From: Cornus controversa
Lineage: Eukaryota > Streptophyta > Magnoliopsida > Cornales > Cornaceae
Assembly: GCA_026545225.1 (NCBI GenBank)
Contig: CM048849.1
Location: forward strand, 29,522,336-29,586,335
DNA: 64,000 bases
Direction: 5' to 3'
Shown here: one piece after another, positions 12,670 to 23,645 of the stretch
How positions within the stretch are numbered: position 1 is the first letter of the stretch
Layout of the letters: every line of letters begins with the position of its first letter
Notes under the pieces: model-generated
Seen by the model: only the letters and a program-made list of their open reading frames with translations
Told to the model about the DNA's origin: nothing
Databases searched by the model: none
Translations under genes and position numbers: made by a program

Positions 12670-12830
12670 ACTTTCGGTCGAGTGCCCCCTGCATCAGTCG
12701 ACCGAAAGTGGAAGATCTTGAGAGTTGGAATAGCTGGGAACAGGTTTTGGTCAACTGAACAGTGTTTTGGTCAACTGAAAGTCCTCTTTCGGTAGACCAA
12801 AACTACCCATCAGCCGATCGAAGGAAACCT
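12670..12830 (+). repeat. Palindrome island with CTTTCGGTCGAC words in the solo LTR
   Basis: Repeated and inverted copies of CTTTCGGTCGA / TCGACCGAAAG and the related GGTCAACTGAA lie in a GC-richer patch of the LTR. Its relative place (about 1.9 kb from the LTR start) matches the islands at 42150-42325 and 34838-35080 in other chromovirus LTRs, but the words differ. Confidence 0.7.
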
Positions 12831-13194
12831 GGGCAGCTCCATTTGCATCCGAACTTCAAACGGGTGTAATTTCTTCATTCTAAATTGAAATTGAGTGCCA
12901 TTTTTTGTAAATTGAGTGTTTTTAAATCCTATATCTAATGGTGTATGTTTCAGCCCCATGTTCCAGTCACAAAGGTTCACATATGTGAAAATATGTAGGT
13001 CGTAACTAGTTGGTTATACAACCGAGTCATGGTTTGGGTCCCATAGTCGTTAATTAAGGTTAAATGATGCATGTCCATATGCAAGGATTAGATTAAGCTT
13101 CCACAGTAATTATGGAAAGAATAAAGGATGGTTCACTGGAGTTAATGGACAGAGTCACACCTCAATTTTCGGGAGTCAAAAATTGGGGCGTGAC

Positions 13195-13434
13195 AGCATG
13201 GTATCAAAGTGTGGTACTATCGCATGAGTGTGGTTAAGAATAGTTCACGGGGTTGAGTGCATGGGTTCACACTCGGGATTCGGGTCTGTCCGGGGAAGTC
13301 TAGATGGTCCGGGTTTCGGGGCGTGACAGAATGGTATCAAAGCATGGTACTTTATAGAGGGTAAAAAGGGTCCATTGGAACTAATAGAAGGGTTAACCTC
13401 TGGTCTCCAGGAGTCGAGGGATCGAGGCATTACA
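13195..13434 (+). repeat. Three successive LTR-end/primer-site units
   Basis: Ends at 13195, 13328 and 13434 are each preceded by a similar 105-130 bp tail (GTTCACTGGAGT- or CCATTGGAACTA-like, then GGGAGTC or GGAGTCG). The first two are followed by TGGTATCAAAG. The outer one abuts the target duplication, so all three travelled as part of one inserted unit. Confidence 0.65.
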
Positions 13435-13439
13435 AACCT

Positions 13440-13992
13440 TATACCAATTTCCATTTAAGAATAGTATAGTGTGGGCATGATCACAAAAGGTCTTTCATTA
13501 TCTCCCACATTTCATGGAAGGCTACTCCATCCCATTGATAAAAACCAATGATGGCTCTTCACACATCACTAGTCTTTCCCATTAAAAAGTATTTCTTTAG
13601 AAACTCCTGTTGCATTTCTGCCCAATAGTTAATATAATGGGGTTCTAAAGAATTGAACCATTGTTTGCTTTATCATTGAGTGAGAAGGAGAAGAGACGAA
13701 GTCTTAGGTCATCTTTCGTGAAGTTGTTCAACCAAAGAGTTGACCATACTTCCAAGAAGTCATATATGTGTTTGTAACGGTCTTCATTAGGTAGCCCATA
13801 AAAATAGTTTAGAAGACTAATGGTGGAGGACTTGATTTCAAAGTCATTCGTCGGCACATTTGGAAAACGAATACATGATGGTGATGTATAGGTAGTTGAA
13901 ACATAGAAATTCCTAAGAACCTCCACACCCAGTGGGGGTGGTGGTTGAAAGATTGGATTTTGTTGTGCATGAATATTATCATTATGTGCCAT
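13440..13992 (-). pseudogene. gag: Gag N-terminal half of element C
   Basis: The homologous ATG is at 13992 (MAHNDNIHAQQNP). The frame is open to 13645 and shows the family blocks FPNVPTNDFEIKSS, YGLPNEDRYKHIYDFLE and LFSFSLNDKA, aligning with FQLPNVTTQNYEIKPS and HEDPYKHLDDFIE in element B. Beyond 13645 homology continues with frameshifts (WFNSLEP-like, FLKKYF-like, then a WDGVAFHEMWE block) to the solo LTR insertion site. It is inactive. Confidence 0.75.
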
Positions 13993-14359
13993 GTTTTCTA
14001 TCCTAGGTTCTCTAAACAATATAGGGTCCCTAGAAATGCCACTATGTTGTCTAAGAGTTCATTCAAGTTCAAGATCACAAGTCAATAATGGTAATGATAA
14101 GGATCTCCTACCTTGCATGTGAAAGTTACACTCCTAAATTATATAAAAAAAATAGAATTTAAACAAGTGCAAGAAATTAGATACTATACTCACAAAGAAT
14201 CCGAGCTTAATTCCTGAATCTTTGAATAAGTGATAAATACCTAAAATGTAGCACTTAATAATTAAGAACAAAAATACTTGCAAGTAAAGAATTTGAAGAA
14301 TGTGTTAGGTTAAAAATCAAACTAGACTCAATCTTATGATTTTAGCAATTAAACTGTAG

Positions 14360-14377
14360 TCCCCGGCAATAGCACCA
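14360..14377 (-). other. Degenerate tRNA-Asp primer-binding site (element C)
   Basis: The minus strand reads TGGTGCTATTGCCGGGGA. This differs at three positions from the tRNA-Asp complement and lies just inside the LTR end at 14382. Confidence 0.7.
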
Positions 14378-14381
14378 AATT

Positions 14382-15765
14382 TGGTGTGGTTTTAAAAATT
14401 TTTGATTTTGACAATCAAATTGTTTTACCACTCCCAATAGAATGAATCCTTAGTAGGATAGGGCTCTATGTAGAGGGTGTCAATCCCACAAAGACTACGT
14501 TGGTTTAATAGTTATAATCGAAGATTAGTTCCGGTTCAATTAGTAAACAATGATTGTTTGTTTGCTTAGGCTACTTGAATTACAGAAAATGCGGTAATTG
14601 AAAAGAGTTTGAAAAAAGGATAAAGAACTAGGGCTTAGACTTCACCACTAGTCTCATAACCATGTCCATTGAACTAAATCAGGGAATGCATATAAATGTT
14701 TACAAATGACACGTTTGTTAAGTGCTACCTACAACGATGTCGTCAATAAGATACATAAACCCTAACTAATGATAATCCATCCTCGTTAAGCATAATTTAA
14801 CTACCTAACTATATTAACCTAATTACCTAAGTGTAGTAAAATTACATTCTCTAAGCATGGATTATGAAAGTCAAGAATTAACATGTTAAGTGAAAATAGG
14901 CACCAAGCCATCACTTATACTCCTTTTGAAAGTATAAGAGTTGGAAACTCATTTGAGGCACATTAAGATTCTAAGACAAGAAAAGTTAACATGCATAAAA
15001 TGAAACTATAAAGAAAATCAAATTGTATTAATAACAAGGCACAAGGCAAGGTGCAAGTACACATATATACATAAAACCCCAAATTCATTACAAAATTGAC
15101 ATAGTTACATGGCTAGGTTTTGTCCAAATTCTAGAGAAGGAGTTATTTGATCATGATGGTGAGTAAACACTCCATAGACAGAGATGATTCTAGTTCCATA
15201 TGGTCTTCAAGGATTTGTTAAGACCTCCTTTAAAGTTTTCCCTCTCTAGAACTTCACTTCTCTCTTTAGAACTACAAGTATTGCTCTCTATTACAAAATA
15301 TGTTCTCTCTCTCACTATGAGACCAAAAGTGTGCATACATCTGATTTCAAACTCAAAATATCCTAAAAATCACGTGCAAAGGCTTCTTGGAGATGATTGG
15401 GGATAAATGGCAAGTGGCTGAAATATCTTCTACCAGCTGTCTGTTTTCTACAAATTGGCGATGCATCTTAATTGCTATTATGATGCATCGTAATTCCATG
15501 GCTTGGAAATTTAATTTCTTCTTGCATTTTTAGTTTCAACTATTGCATGTATTCTATTAATCCTCATTATAAGCATTCAATCACGTAGTCTTAAACTTTG
15601 AATGCATTCTTGAAATGATAGTGGAGTCAGATTGGGGCGATTTTCATAATAGAACTTGAAATCATCAAAAACAAGAAAATGTGTAAAAAATATACAATAT
15701 GTACAACTATGGGATTAAAATACGTAAGTAAAGGCGCGAGAATGTATAGCATTCAACGCTTATCA
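14382..15765 (-). repeat. 5' LTR of element C (about 1384 bp)
   Basis: The minus-strand start TGATAAGCGTTGAATG is at 15765 and the end ...CCACACCA at 14382, next to the primer site. The interior parallels the B-type LTR (cold-spot TCCCACAAAGAC...GGTCTAAGC-like landmarks) but is strongly diverged. A TGCATC palindrome patch lies at 15450-15505. The right flank (15766) is chromovirus LTR interior. Confidence 0.75.
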
Positions 15766-16338
15766 CGTGTTATAGCTTATCCCACGAGTATTAACTCTTT
15801 TCAATAAATGGAAAGGAAGTGATGGAGTGACCCTAATGGTGAGTTAGCATGAGCAAAATTGGTCTTATTTAAAGATATTTAATGTTTTATTTGAATACAT
15901 GTCCGGGTTGTGGACTATCTACATGTGGTTAACATATATAAGATCTTTTTTGTTTCAAAAACATGTTACGATTATGCCTTATGATTGTATACATTTAAAT
16001 ACAATGTTGAGCATGCTGAATGCTAGGTATTACGAATGACGATTTACATTTTCGTTAATGTTCATTTATGCAAGTATATGAATGTTGGAATGATTGAGGG
16101 GAGAGAGCGTGACATGAATCAAATGTTGAGTGTAAAGAAAGGCAGCTAGCTGAGTAGACACGATGGATTGTAATGCCTATTATGATGCATCGTAACATAC
16201 ATTATAATATATCATAAGAAACTTAGGGAAATGAGAGGTCAAAAATAGTGATTTTTACACCTTATTACCATACATGGGCGATGCATCTAGGTTACAATCT
16301 ATCATAGTAGCTATATGTTGAGTGAGTAAAAGTGACCT
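15766..16338 (+). repeat. 5' LTR of chromovirus P, middle fragment
   Basis: The segment aligns with about 41763-42350 of the 3' LTR at 40248-42717, including the palindrome island. The earlier part of this LTR lies beyond element C, outside the window. It breaks at 16338, where a minus-strand solo LTR (Q) begins. The alignment continues without gap at 36992. Confidence 0.82.
16150..16325 (+). repeat. TGCATC/GATGCA palindrome island in P 5' LTR
   Basis: Repeated words of the type TATTATGATGCATCGTAA, GCGATGCATC and TTACAATCTATCAT. It corresponds to the island at 42150-42325 in the 3' LTR of the same element. Confidence 0.7.
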
Positions 16339-16753
16339 TGTCACGCCCCAAAATTTGGACTGCTGGGACTCACCCAGTCCGAGCTTGAACTTTGGTAAGT
16401 GAGGTGTCATGATCTCCCAATCATCATCCCACGACCCGAAAAACCATGACAAACTATCATTTATCACCCTTTGATATCATCATTAATACTAAGTTTTCAT
16501 GCCCCAAACCCGGAGGTCATGATTAGTCACCGAAGCCTTTACATTTTCGAAACATCAATTCCTCAACGGAATATCACATATGGTCAACAATCTAAGTCAT
16601 TGTCTCATAAATCAGTAGAAGAATAATCATTACCATTACTATAATATATACATGCATACATAAGCAATTCAAGTCTACTACGTGAGTCCTTTATTGAAAA
16701 ATATGCATACGTAAGTCTCTTTGAAACAAACAGTTAATGTTCCTTTCGATTGA
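16339..16753 (-). repeat. Solo LTR Q, 3'-terminal part
   Basis: On the minus strand this is the end of a chromovirus LTR (...GGGGCGTGACA at 16339), collinear with about 42717-42400 of the P 3' LTR. It is cut at 16753 by the Athila-like complex and resumes at 34837. ATTGA occurs on both sides (16749-16753 and 34837-34841). The Q-in-P insertion is flanked by GACCT (16334-16338) and GAGCT (36992-36996), 4 of 5 matching. Confidence 0.82.
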
Positions 16754-17085
16754 TGATCGGTGTTGAATGTTACGTATTCTAGCCTCTTAACTTGCATATT
16801 TTATTCTCTTAGTGATAGATTATTTTGTGATTTTACTTTATTTTAGTGTTTTCTGTATTTTTAGGGCCTTAATGATTATTTCAGTTAAAACTATAATTTT
16901 GAACTTTTAAAAATGACATGCAAGAGGGTTAGATGAAACCTACATCAAGTGGATCAATTCAACTCCATATTTCAACTCAAAACAGCCTGCAAGAGGCCCA
17001 AGAGAATAATAACTGTTGAAGGGTATTTTGGGCTGAAATCCAATTCTGCACGTAATACAGTTTTAATCCCGTCTTGGAGAATGGT
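16754..17085 (+). repeat. 5' LTR of element E, first part
   Basis: The segment starts TGATCGGTGTTGAATG and matches 25545-25876. It is interrupted at 17085 by another LTR element; the LTR resumes at 20068. Confidence 0.88.
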
Positions 17086-20067
17086 TGTTCGATGTGAAAA
17101 ACGCGATAAAATATTATGTAATAGTGTCATTGTTGTTTTACACCTCGACAAAAAAGAATTTATAAAAACCTAAAAATACTCTACTAAAATTAGTAATGCG
17201 ATGAGTAAGAGTCAAACCCACAAAGACTGTGTTGGTTTTGTTGTTAAGATATCAAAACCTTGTCTAATTTAATTCAAAGAAAATTTGTTTTGATTATAAA
17301 TTAAGGTGCTGAAATTAAATGACATAAAATAAAAACATAAATAAATAGTAGGTATAATTCAAGAAAGAGAAGTCTAGGGTCTTGACTTCACCACTAGCAT
17401 CATACCATTGTCGATTAAAATTTACTTTGGGAGAAATTCTACAATATGCATAAATAAGATTCATGGAACGGTGAACATACAATTAAGGTCTAAGCAATAA
17501 ACTATCTTCGGTTGGCACGAATCGTCTACCTAAACTAGGGTGTAGCACGACTCGTCTTTCCTAGGCATGACCTATCAAAGTCCTTGTCTCATACACACAT
17601 GTTCACAATGAAATCGTCAAGAGGATATATACAAACACTCACTAAGCTACAACCTATCTTCGGTTGGCACGAATCGTCTACCTAAACTAGGGTGTAGCAC
17701 GAATCGTCTTCCCTAGGCATGGACTGTCAAAGTTAGATGTTCATACATGCAATGAAAACTTGTTGCATAATTATCATTCATTAAATTTTGAAAATAAGAA
17801 TGAGAGATATTAACCTTTAGAAAATATTAACCTATCGAACAAGTCACAATGAGCCATAATTTACGTCAATAAATTATCAAGTTCAGCATTAAAATCTTCT
17901 TTTAAAACCCTATTTTTTTAATCTCTCATGGGAATGATTTGAATTCAATCAAGATAAAATATCATATAAGACAAGACAACATTAAATCAAAAATGATTAT
18001 AAACATTTAAACATAACCATAAATGCTCATCTATGCAATTGTCACTGATTACACAAATGATACAAAATAGTCCTCAAAATTATACAACTATATACATAAA
18101 AAGAACAATCCCCAAATATAACTCAATCAACAATGATACTTAGCTAAGGCTTCCTTAAACCCCTAGGAAGAAGTTAGCTCCTCATGGCAGTTGTTGAAGC
18201 CTCCCTCTTCTTTCTATCAATCGTCACGAATCATCTCCGTCGTTTCTCTTTGCTCTCCAATAATACCCTAGTTTTCTTCCTTTTCTTTATTTTATTTTGT
18301 GAATAAAATACAAACGGGACACCTAGCCTCCCAAAGTGGCAAAGGCGCATAAGAAAATGGCATCTGCACCTTAAAAAGTGGCCTTTGCTCCCAAAAATTG
18401 GCAGTTGTGCAAATAGGACCAAAAGGTGCCGTAAACGTCCGTTTTAGGAAATTTTCGTGAAATATGAAATTGTACAGAATTGAAATTCCTTCAATCCATA
18501 TTGATTTTGTGTCGTTTTGACAATCGTATACCATGTTATGGTCTGAATACCAAAATGGGTCCAAAACTTTTTAGGCTTGAATTGGCCTAATCTTCAATGT
18601 GAATAGGCCCTTTCTCCTTTTCTTCATTTAAATTCATTTTCAGTCCACTTCTTCAGTTCATTTAATTTGGATCTTCAATATAAACATACTTCTCATGGGT
18701 AAAGCTTCAGCTTCTCACTAAAATAGCACCATTTGTAGCCCAATTGCACCATTATTAATCATAATTACCTTTAATCACCTGAAATCATAAAAATATTAAA
18801 ATTATTAATAAAAACATGAAATAAATATTACTAAGACACTAATTCATATAATTTTAGGGACATTGAATACACAACATTTATTACTTATCACACGCCAAAC
18901 TTATATATTGCTAGTGCTTTACCAATACAAAACTAAAAATAAAATAAAACAACTAAATTACTTCCTCTTTCGTGGGAGATCCGATTGCATTTAGCGTATG
19001 AAACAAGCCTTTTAAACCCCTAGGTTACCCCTAGTGGACAAGTGAAGTCTCGTGAGGGTTTTCAGAGATGCTACCCACAAACATACAAAAATTCATGTTT
19101 CAAACATTGATTAAAATGAAGACTACAAAATGCAGTTAAAAGACTTGCTTTCAAGAATACTTTCAAATTCTTAAATTCCATAATTCAAAACAATGGTTCT
19201 CACACAAAATTTACATCAACACAACTCAAAGCAACCAACTATAGCCCCCTCGTGAAAATTGAACTAGCATTCATCTATGTGGTGTAACTTGGCTCTGAGT
19301 AAGCAATTACAATTTCCTTCAATTCATTAGATCCCCTTTATTGAATTTATCACTCAAAACATGAACACCTGCAAAAAAACTTATTTATTTATTTATTTTT
19401 TCAATTTATGGTTGTGCAATGTCCAGGTTTATTAGGCTTTTGAATTGATCCATGTAGCAAGCTTTCAGTCAGTGACTCCTAAACCAAATGGCTTTAGGGC
19501 ACTAGGTTTCAAGATACCCTGACGCACCTAATGACTTGAACCAAAATGACTACAAACCACAGGTTATTTATGTAATTTCTTTTTTATCTTTTTATCTTTA
19601 TTTATTTTTTTATTTTTTTACAAGTGTAGCATGTTTAAAAGTTTATTCCCAAGGGAGACCAACTTTTATTCAACACACATAATTGATACTCAAAGCTAAG
19701 TACAAATCCCACTAACTCTACTAGTGTGCATGTGAATTGTGAAAAGAACTAGAGTCAAACACTCCAAGTCATGTCAATGTAAATAACGATTTAAACCACT
19801 ACATTCAAATTCATTTCCAGCCCACTTCTTCAGTTCATTTAATTTAGATTTTCAATATAAACGCACTTCTCATGGGTCAAACTTCAGCTTCTTACTAAAA
19901 TAGCACCATCTGTAGCCCAATTGCACCATTATTATTCATAATTACCCGTAATCACTTGAAATCGTAAAAAGATTAAAATTATTAATAAAAACACGAAATA
20001 AATATTACTAAGGCACTAATTCATATAATTTTAGGGGTATTGAATACGCAACAATCATTGCTTATCA
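17086..20067 (-). mobile_element. Truncated minus-strand LTR element inside the E 5' LTR
   Basis: The complete 3' LTR is 17086-18890 (minus strand TGATAAG... to ...CGAACA). It is followed by a GC-poor polypurine tract (18891-18906, minus AAGTTTGGCGTG), about 0.9 kb of 3' internal sequence recognisably related to the Athila-like 3' region (landmarks near 19020 and 19470 match 2770 and 3230), and a 263-bp remnant of the 5' LTR (19805-20067). The rest of the element is deleted; the join has short similarity on both sides (ATTCAAATTCAT). Flanks ATGGT and ACGGC could be a decayed target duplication. No coding sequence remains. Confidence 0.75.
17502..17740 (-). repeat. Internal direct repeat, about 152-bp period, in the LTR
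   Basis: Two copies of a block containing CTATCTTCGGTTGGCACGA and CTAAACTAGGGTGTAGCACG start at about 17502 and 17654. They lie within the LTR 17086-18890. Confidence 0.75.
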
Positions 20068-21200
20068 ACGGCCCGTAACCCTTACTTCCTAGTGTCAAAT
20101 TGACCTAATTCTCATTTAGGTTGAACGAAATTCGATTCTGGATACTTTTGTATTTCACGTAAATTTCGTGAATCAGACTTCTACTGGGTCAAACTCTGGG
20201 CCGAAAGTCAGCAGAAAAACCCACCTAATTAGGACCCACGGAAAACCCTAATTGTCTCCTAATTAGGTGGGGACTTTTCATATTCTCTTGGCTATTAATA
20301 GTAACAAATTGGGGCTATGTTGAGGAGGCTTGGCAATAGATTTGAAGAGCTTTTGGAGTGGAGAATCATTGGAGAATAATACTTCCATGGAGATGATGTC
20401 TTCTTCCTCAGCCATTGAAGCTTCTTCTTTTACCATGAGCAGTTAGTTCATCCACTATGGTTTTAATGTAGCCCTAACTAAATATCACTAGTTTGATTAT
20501 TCTAATTATTTGGGATTTTTGTTCACATGCATAGATTGTGTAATTTAGAGGATTCTTATCATAGAATTGAACAATAAAAGTCTTATAAATTCAGTTTCAA
20601 TGATTTCTATTCTTGTCTTAGATACTTGATTATTGTTATTGAACTCAATCACTCTTATTTTCTGTGATTATGAAAGTGATTATTACATAATGGTTTTCAC
20701 TGAATATATCATTAAAAGCTTTGATAGATTATGCCTAGAGAAGATGGACCATACTGCACCCTAGATTAAAGTAGTTAGGCAGATGGCCCATGCCAATCGA
20801 AGATTGTCCATGACTTAGCCTTAATCATATGTTATCTTCTTGACGGATGAAGGTGAGCTTGTAGCCACCGACACCACTTATGCATGATATCAGTCCCCAT
20901 AGTTAGTTCAATTGGCCATTGATTGTGAAGTTAGTGGTGAAATCAATAACCCTAAATTTATCTCATACTTTCTACACTCTTTAGTTTCTATTACTTTTGT
21001 TCAATTGCTTCATTAGTTAATTTAGAATTAAAAATCAGAATTATTTTCTTTTAAATTTAATTAGAATTAATTTCGTATATCTAATTCAGTCAGACCACAG
21101 TCCCTAAGGTTCGACACCCCTTTCGATAGCCCTATTCTGCAAAGAATTTGTTCTATTACTAAATGTGGTAATTTTAATTTATACATTCATCACACGATCA
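20068..21200 (+). repeat. 5' LTR of element E, second part
   Basis: It continues the LTR broken at 17085 and ends ...CACACGATCA at 21200. Together the two parts give about 1465 bp, the size of the intact relatives. Confidence 0.88.
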
Positions 21201-21205
21201 ATTTT

Positions 21206-21223
21206 TGGCGCCGTTGCCGAGGA
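21206..21223 (+). other. Primer-binding site, tRNA-Asp type (element E)
   Basis: It reads TGGCGCCGTTGCCGAGGA, one mismatch from the tRNA-Asp complement, five bases after the LTR end. Confidence 0.88.
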
Positions 21224-21410
21224 CTATTTATTTCAATTGTTTGGATTTTTAGAATTAGTTATAGTTAGATTTTTAGTTTAGAATTTTTTTAACTATTATT
21301 TAGTTTATTTTAATTATTTTTTTATTTTTTGCTTTTTATTTTATTTTTGTTTTCTTTTTAGGTATTTCAATCACCATACCATTGAGCAAAATGTATAGAT
21401 TATTGACGCC

Positions 21411-22627
21411 ATGGATAGTGTACGTGATAATAATGAGGACATTCATATTGTGCCTAATGTTGTTGTGGAGAGGGCAAGATTACTCAGAGACTATTATGTC
21501 CCAAAGATATACAATTTGCCAGCTGAATTTCAAGTGCCTAATGTCACAGCACAGAACTATGAGATCAAGCTTAGTATCATTCAGATGTTGCCATTTTATT
21601 TTGGGCTAACTCATGAGGATCCGTACATGCACTTGGATGAATTTATAGAAGTTTGCTCATTAACGAAATTCATAACTTCTCAGAAGATGCTTTTCGGATG
21701 CGACTCTTTCTATTCTCTCTAAAAGAAAAGACCAAGTATTGGTTCAGATCTCTACCGGTGGGTTTTATCACTACATGGACTCAAATACAAAATGAGTTTT
21801 TAAAGAAATATTTTCCAATAGGGTGGACCAATCAATTCAGACATGCTATCACTGGTTTCTCTCAATTTGAGGGAGAACAATTTTTTGAGACATGGGAGAG
21901 ATTCAAGGACCTTCTTAGGAAGTGTCCTCATCACCAAGTTCCAAAGTGGCAGTTAGTGTAGTGTTTTTATGAAGGGCTGATAGAATGTAATAAACAGACG
22001 GTGGATGCATCATGTGGGGGTAATTTTATGTTAAAAAAAGAAGATGAAACATGGACTTTGTTCGAGAACCTCAGTGATAATTCTTTGTAACATGTGTCTT
22101 CATCTTGTTCGAGCAGACCATCCAATACAAGGAGGACAGATGATATTTTTGAGATTGATTCAGTAATTTTTATGTCTACCATTATGGATGTTGTAGCATA
22201 GAGAGTGGTGCAACTCATGGCGGCTGGTCAAGTTCCTAATCCATCTTCATATCCTCCTACGTTAGGGCCATGTGATTTTTGCTCGAGTCCTATGCACCAT
22301 GTGAATATTTATCCTTCAATTGGGCAGTTTGTCGATCTTCCACAAGAGCAAGGGGCAAAAATTTAGCCCACTTTTCAGCCTCAAAACTATGTGCCTCCAT
22401 AGCCATATTAAGAACAAGTTCCTATGCCACTAATATATTCAGCTCTAGAGGACAAGATGACGATTGTCCTAGAAAAACTTGAGAAGCTTGACTCCATTGC
22501 TGAAGTAGTACAATCCACTACCCAACTTGTTCATTCTCACTCTCAATCGATTGCCAAACTGGAATTTCAGTTTGGACAACTTGTCAATGCCTTGAGTAGA
22601 AGAGAGGAGGGGAAACTACCAAGCTAA
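21411..22627 (+). pseudogene. gag: Athila-like Gag with six C-to-T type nonsense codons
   Basis: The frame starts MDSVRDNNEDIHIVPNVV at 21411, giving the ancestral start for this family. The capsid core is present but frameshifted near 21660-21720 (…IEVCSLTK, then resumption as EIHNFSEDAF). In-phase stops occur at 21959 (TAG), 22088 (TAA), 22199 (TAG), 22364 (TAG), 22400 (TAG) and 22409 (TAA). Each lies where element B has CAG or CAA. The zinc knuckle region is near 22272-22313 (CDFCSSPMHHVNIY, last cysteine lost) and the coiled coil is at 22424-22560. It is non-functional. Confidence 0.85.
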
Positions 22628-23201
22628 CCAGTTGCCAACCCAATAGGGGTTCATGTCCTTAACAATATTTCTTCTTCAAGCAACTCACACCATGAACAGG
22701 TTCAAGCCATCATCACTTTGAGAAGTGGGAAAATAATTGATAAAAAGGTAGGAGAAAAGGAAAAAGAAGAAGAAGTGCTCAAGAGTCCTAATACTAAAAT
22801 TTTTCATGAGTACAAGGTGAAATTGAATACTTTTAATGCCATTCAACATCTTCCAGATGAGACTGATTATTTATTCATGGATGTTGTTGATGATTATGTG
22901 GAAGAAGTTGATCTGGTTGCTCTATCTCAAGATGTTGAGAAGTCCATTGCAAGGGTGAATGTTATGCTCGATGTAGTGGCCATAAAAAACACTCCACCTT
23001 GGAAGATTTCGATTAAGCAAATTTCCTATTCTTTCTAGCACTCCTCAAGTGTTATCATTAGAGTCTCCTCCATGGGTAGAATTGAAACATCTTTTTACAA
23101 TGGAGAAAGATGTGTTTTTCAAAGCCAATGAGACTATTCTAGGTAAGGATCATATAGGAGGGACAAAGTTAAATCCCCTCGAGCGATGTGGCATTGGGTG
23201 A
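22628..23201 (+). pseudogene. pol remnant fused behind gag (element E)
   Basis: It begins after a TAA within the linker, with ITLRSGKIIDKK near 22715, an acidic MDVVDDYVEEVD segment and AIKNTPPWKISI. A frameshift near 23020 follows, then SPPWVELKHL-like sequence, and the frame ends GIG-stop at 23201. The protease core that should sit between LRSGK and the acidic segment is missing, as in element B. In the undamaged ancestor gag plus this remnant would be one frame of nearly 600 codons. Confidence 0.75.
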
Positions 23202-23439
23202 ACCTTGAGTTGAAGTCGATGAACGTCGCCTACGGACGATAACTGTAGGGTATTTTGCATTTTGTATATTTGATTTCTTGTATTTTTTTTCTTTCTTTAA
23301 TTTTTCTTTTATGTTTTTCTTTATTTTTCTTCTATTATTAGTTACGTTTTAATGTATTTCTTTTGAGTTTTTGATGTCTTAGTTGCTTTCGAGGGATGTC
23401 GGGAGGTGTGTCGGGTTATTTGGACTCAAAATAGGTGAA

Positions 23440-23645
23440 AAAGAGAGGTCTCGGTCGACCTTGGGTGATCACTAAGTCAATTTTTCTCTTCTCAGTCGCC
23501 CGAGGAGACTCAACAAGGGGGATCGATCACCCCTTTGAAGGGGGATCGATCGCCCCATTAATTTCTGAAGTGCACCTCACAAGCAGCAGGGTAATCGATC
23601 GCCCAGCCCAAGAGGGATCGATCACCCCAGCCCAAATGGCCTAGT
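23440..23645 (+). repeat. GATCGATC palindrome island in element E
   Basis: Words such as GGGGGATCGATCACCCC, GGATCGATCGCCCC and GGTAATCGATCGCCC are repeated. The position is the same as in elements B and F, between pol remnant and 3' non-coding region. Confidence 0.8.

Larger units (their letters stand above)
10796..13434 (+). mobile_element. Chromovirus-type solo LTR inserted in gag of element C
   Basis: The unit runs from TGTGACGACCC to GGCATTACA and is flanked by a perfect 5-bp duplication, AACCT, at 10791-10795 and 13435-13439. Removing it restores gag homology across the join. The main LTR-like body ends with GGGGCGTGACA at 13195. It is followed by TGGTATCAAAGT (13199-13210), a second end TGACA at 13328 with TGGTATCAAAGC (13332-13343), and the final end. 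TGGTATCA is the usual start of a primer-binding site complementary to initiator tRNA-Met. No internal coding region is present. A (GA/CT)-rich stretch lies near 11148-11250. Confidence 0.82.
8698..15765 (-). mobile_element. Athila-like LTR retrotransposon C, degenerate
   Basis: On the minus strand the order is 5' LTR (15765-14382), degenerate tRNA-Asp primer site (14377-14360), gag in two pieces (13992-13440 and about 10790-10288) split by a chromovirus solo LTR, then gag/pro spacer and a degenerate aspartic protease (about 9412-8905). The element is cut at 8698 by element B, within the motif preceding RT; the rest of pol must lie left of the window or be lost. The family is related to, but clearly distinct from, that of B, E and F. 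Its right LTR end lies in the chromovirus P LTR. Confidence 0.8.
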
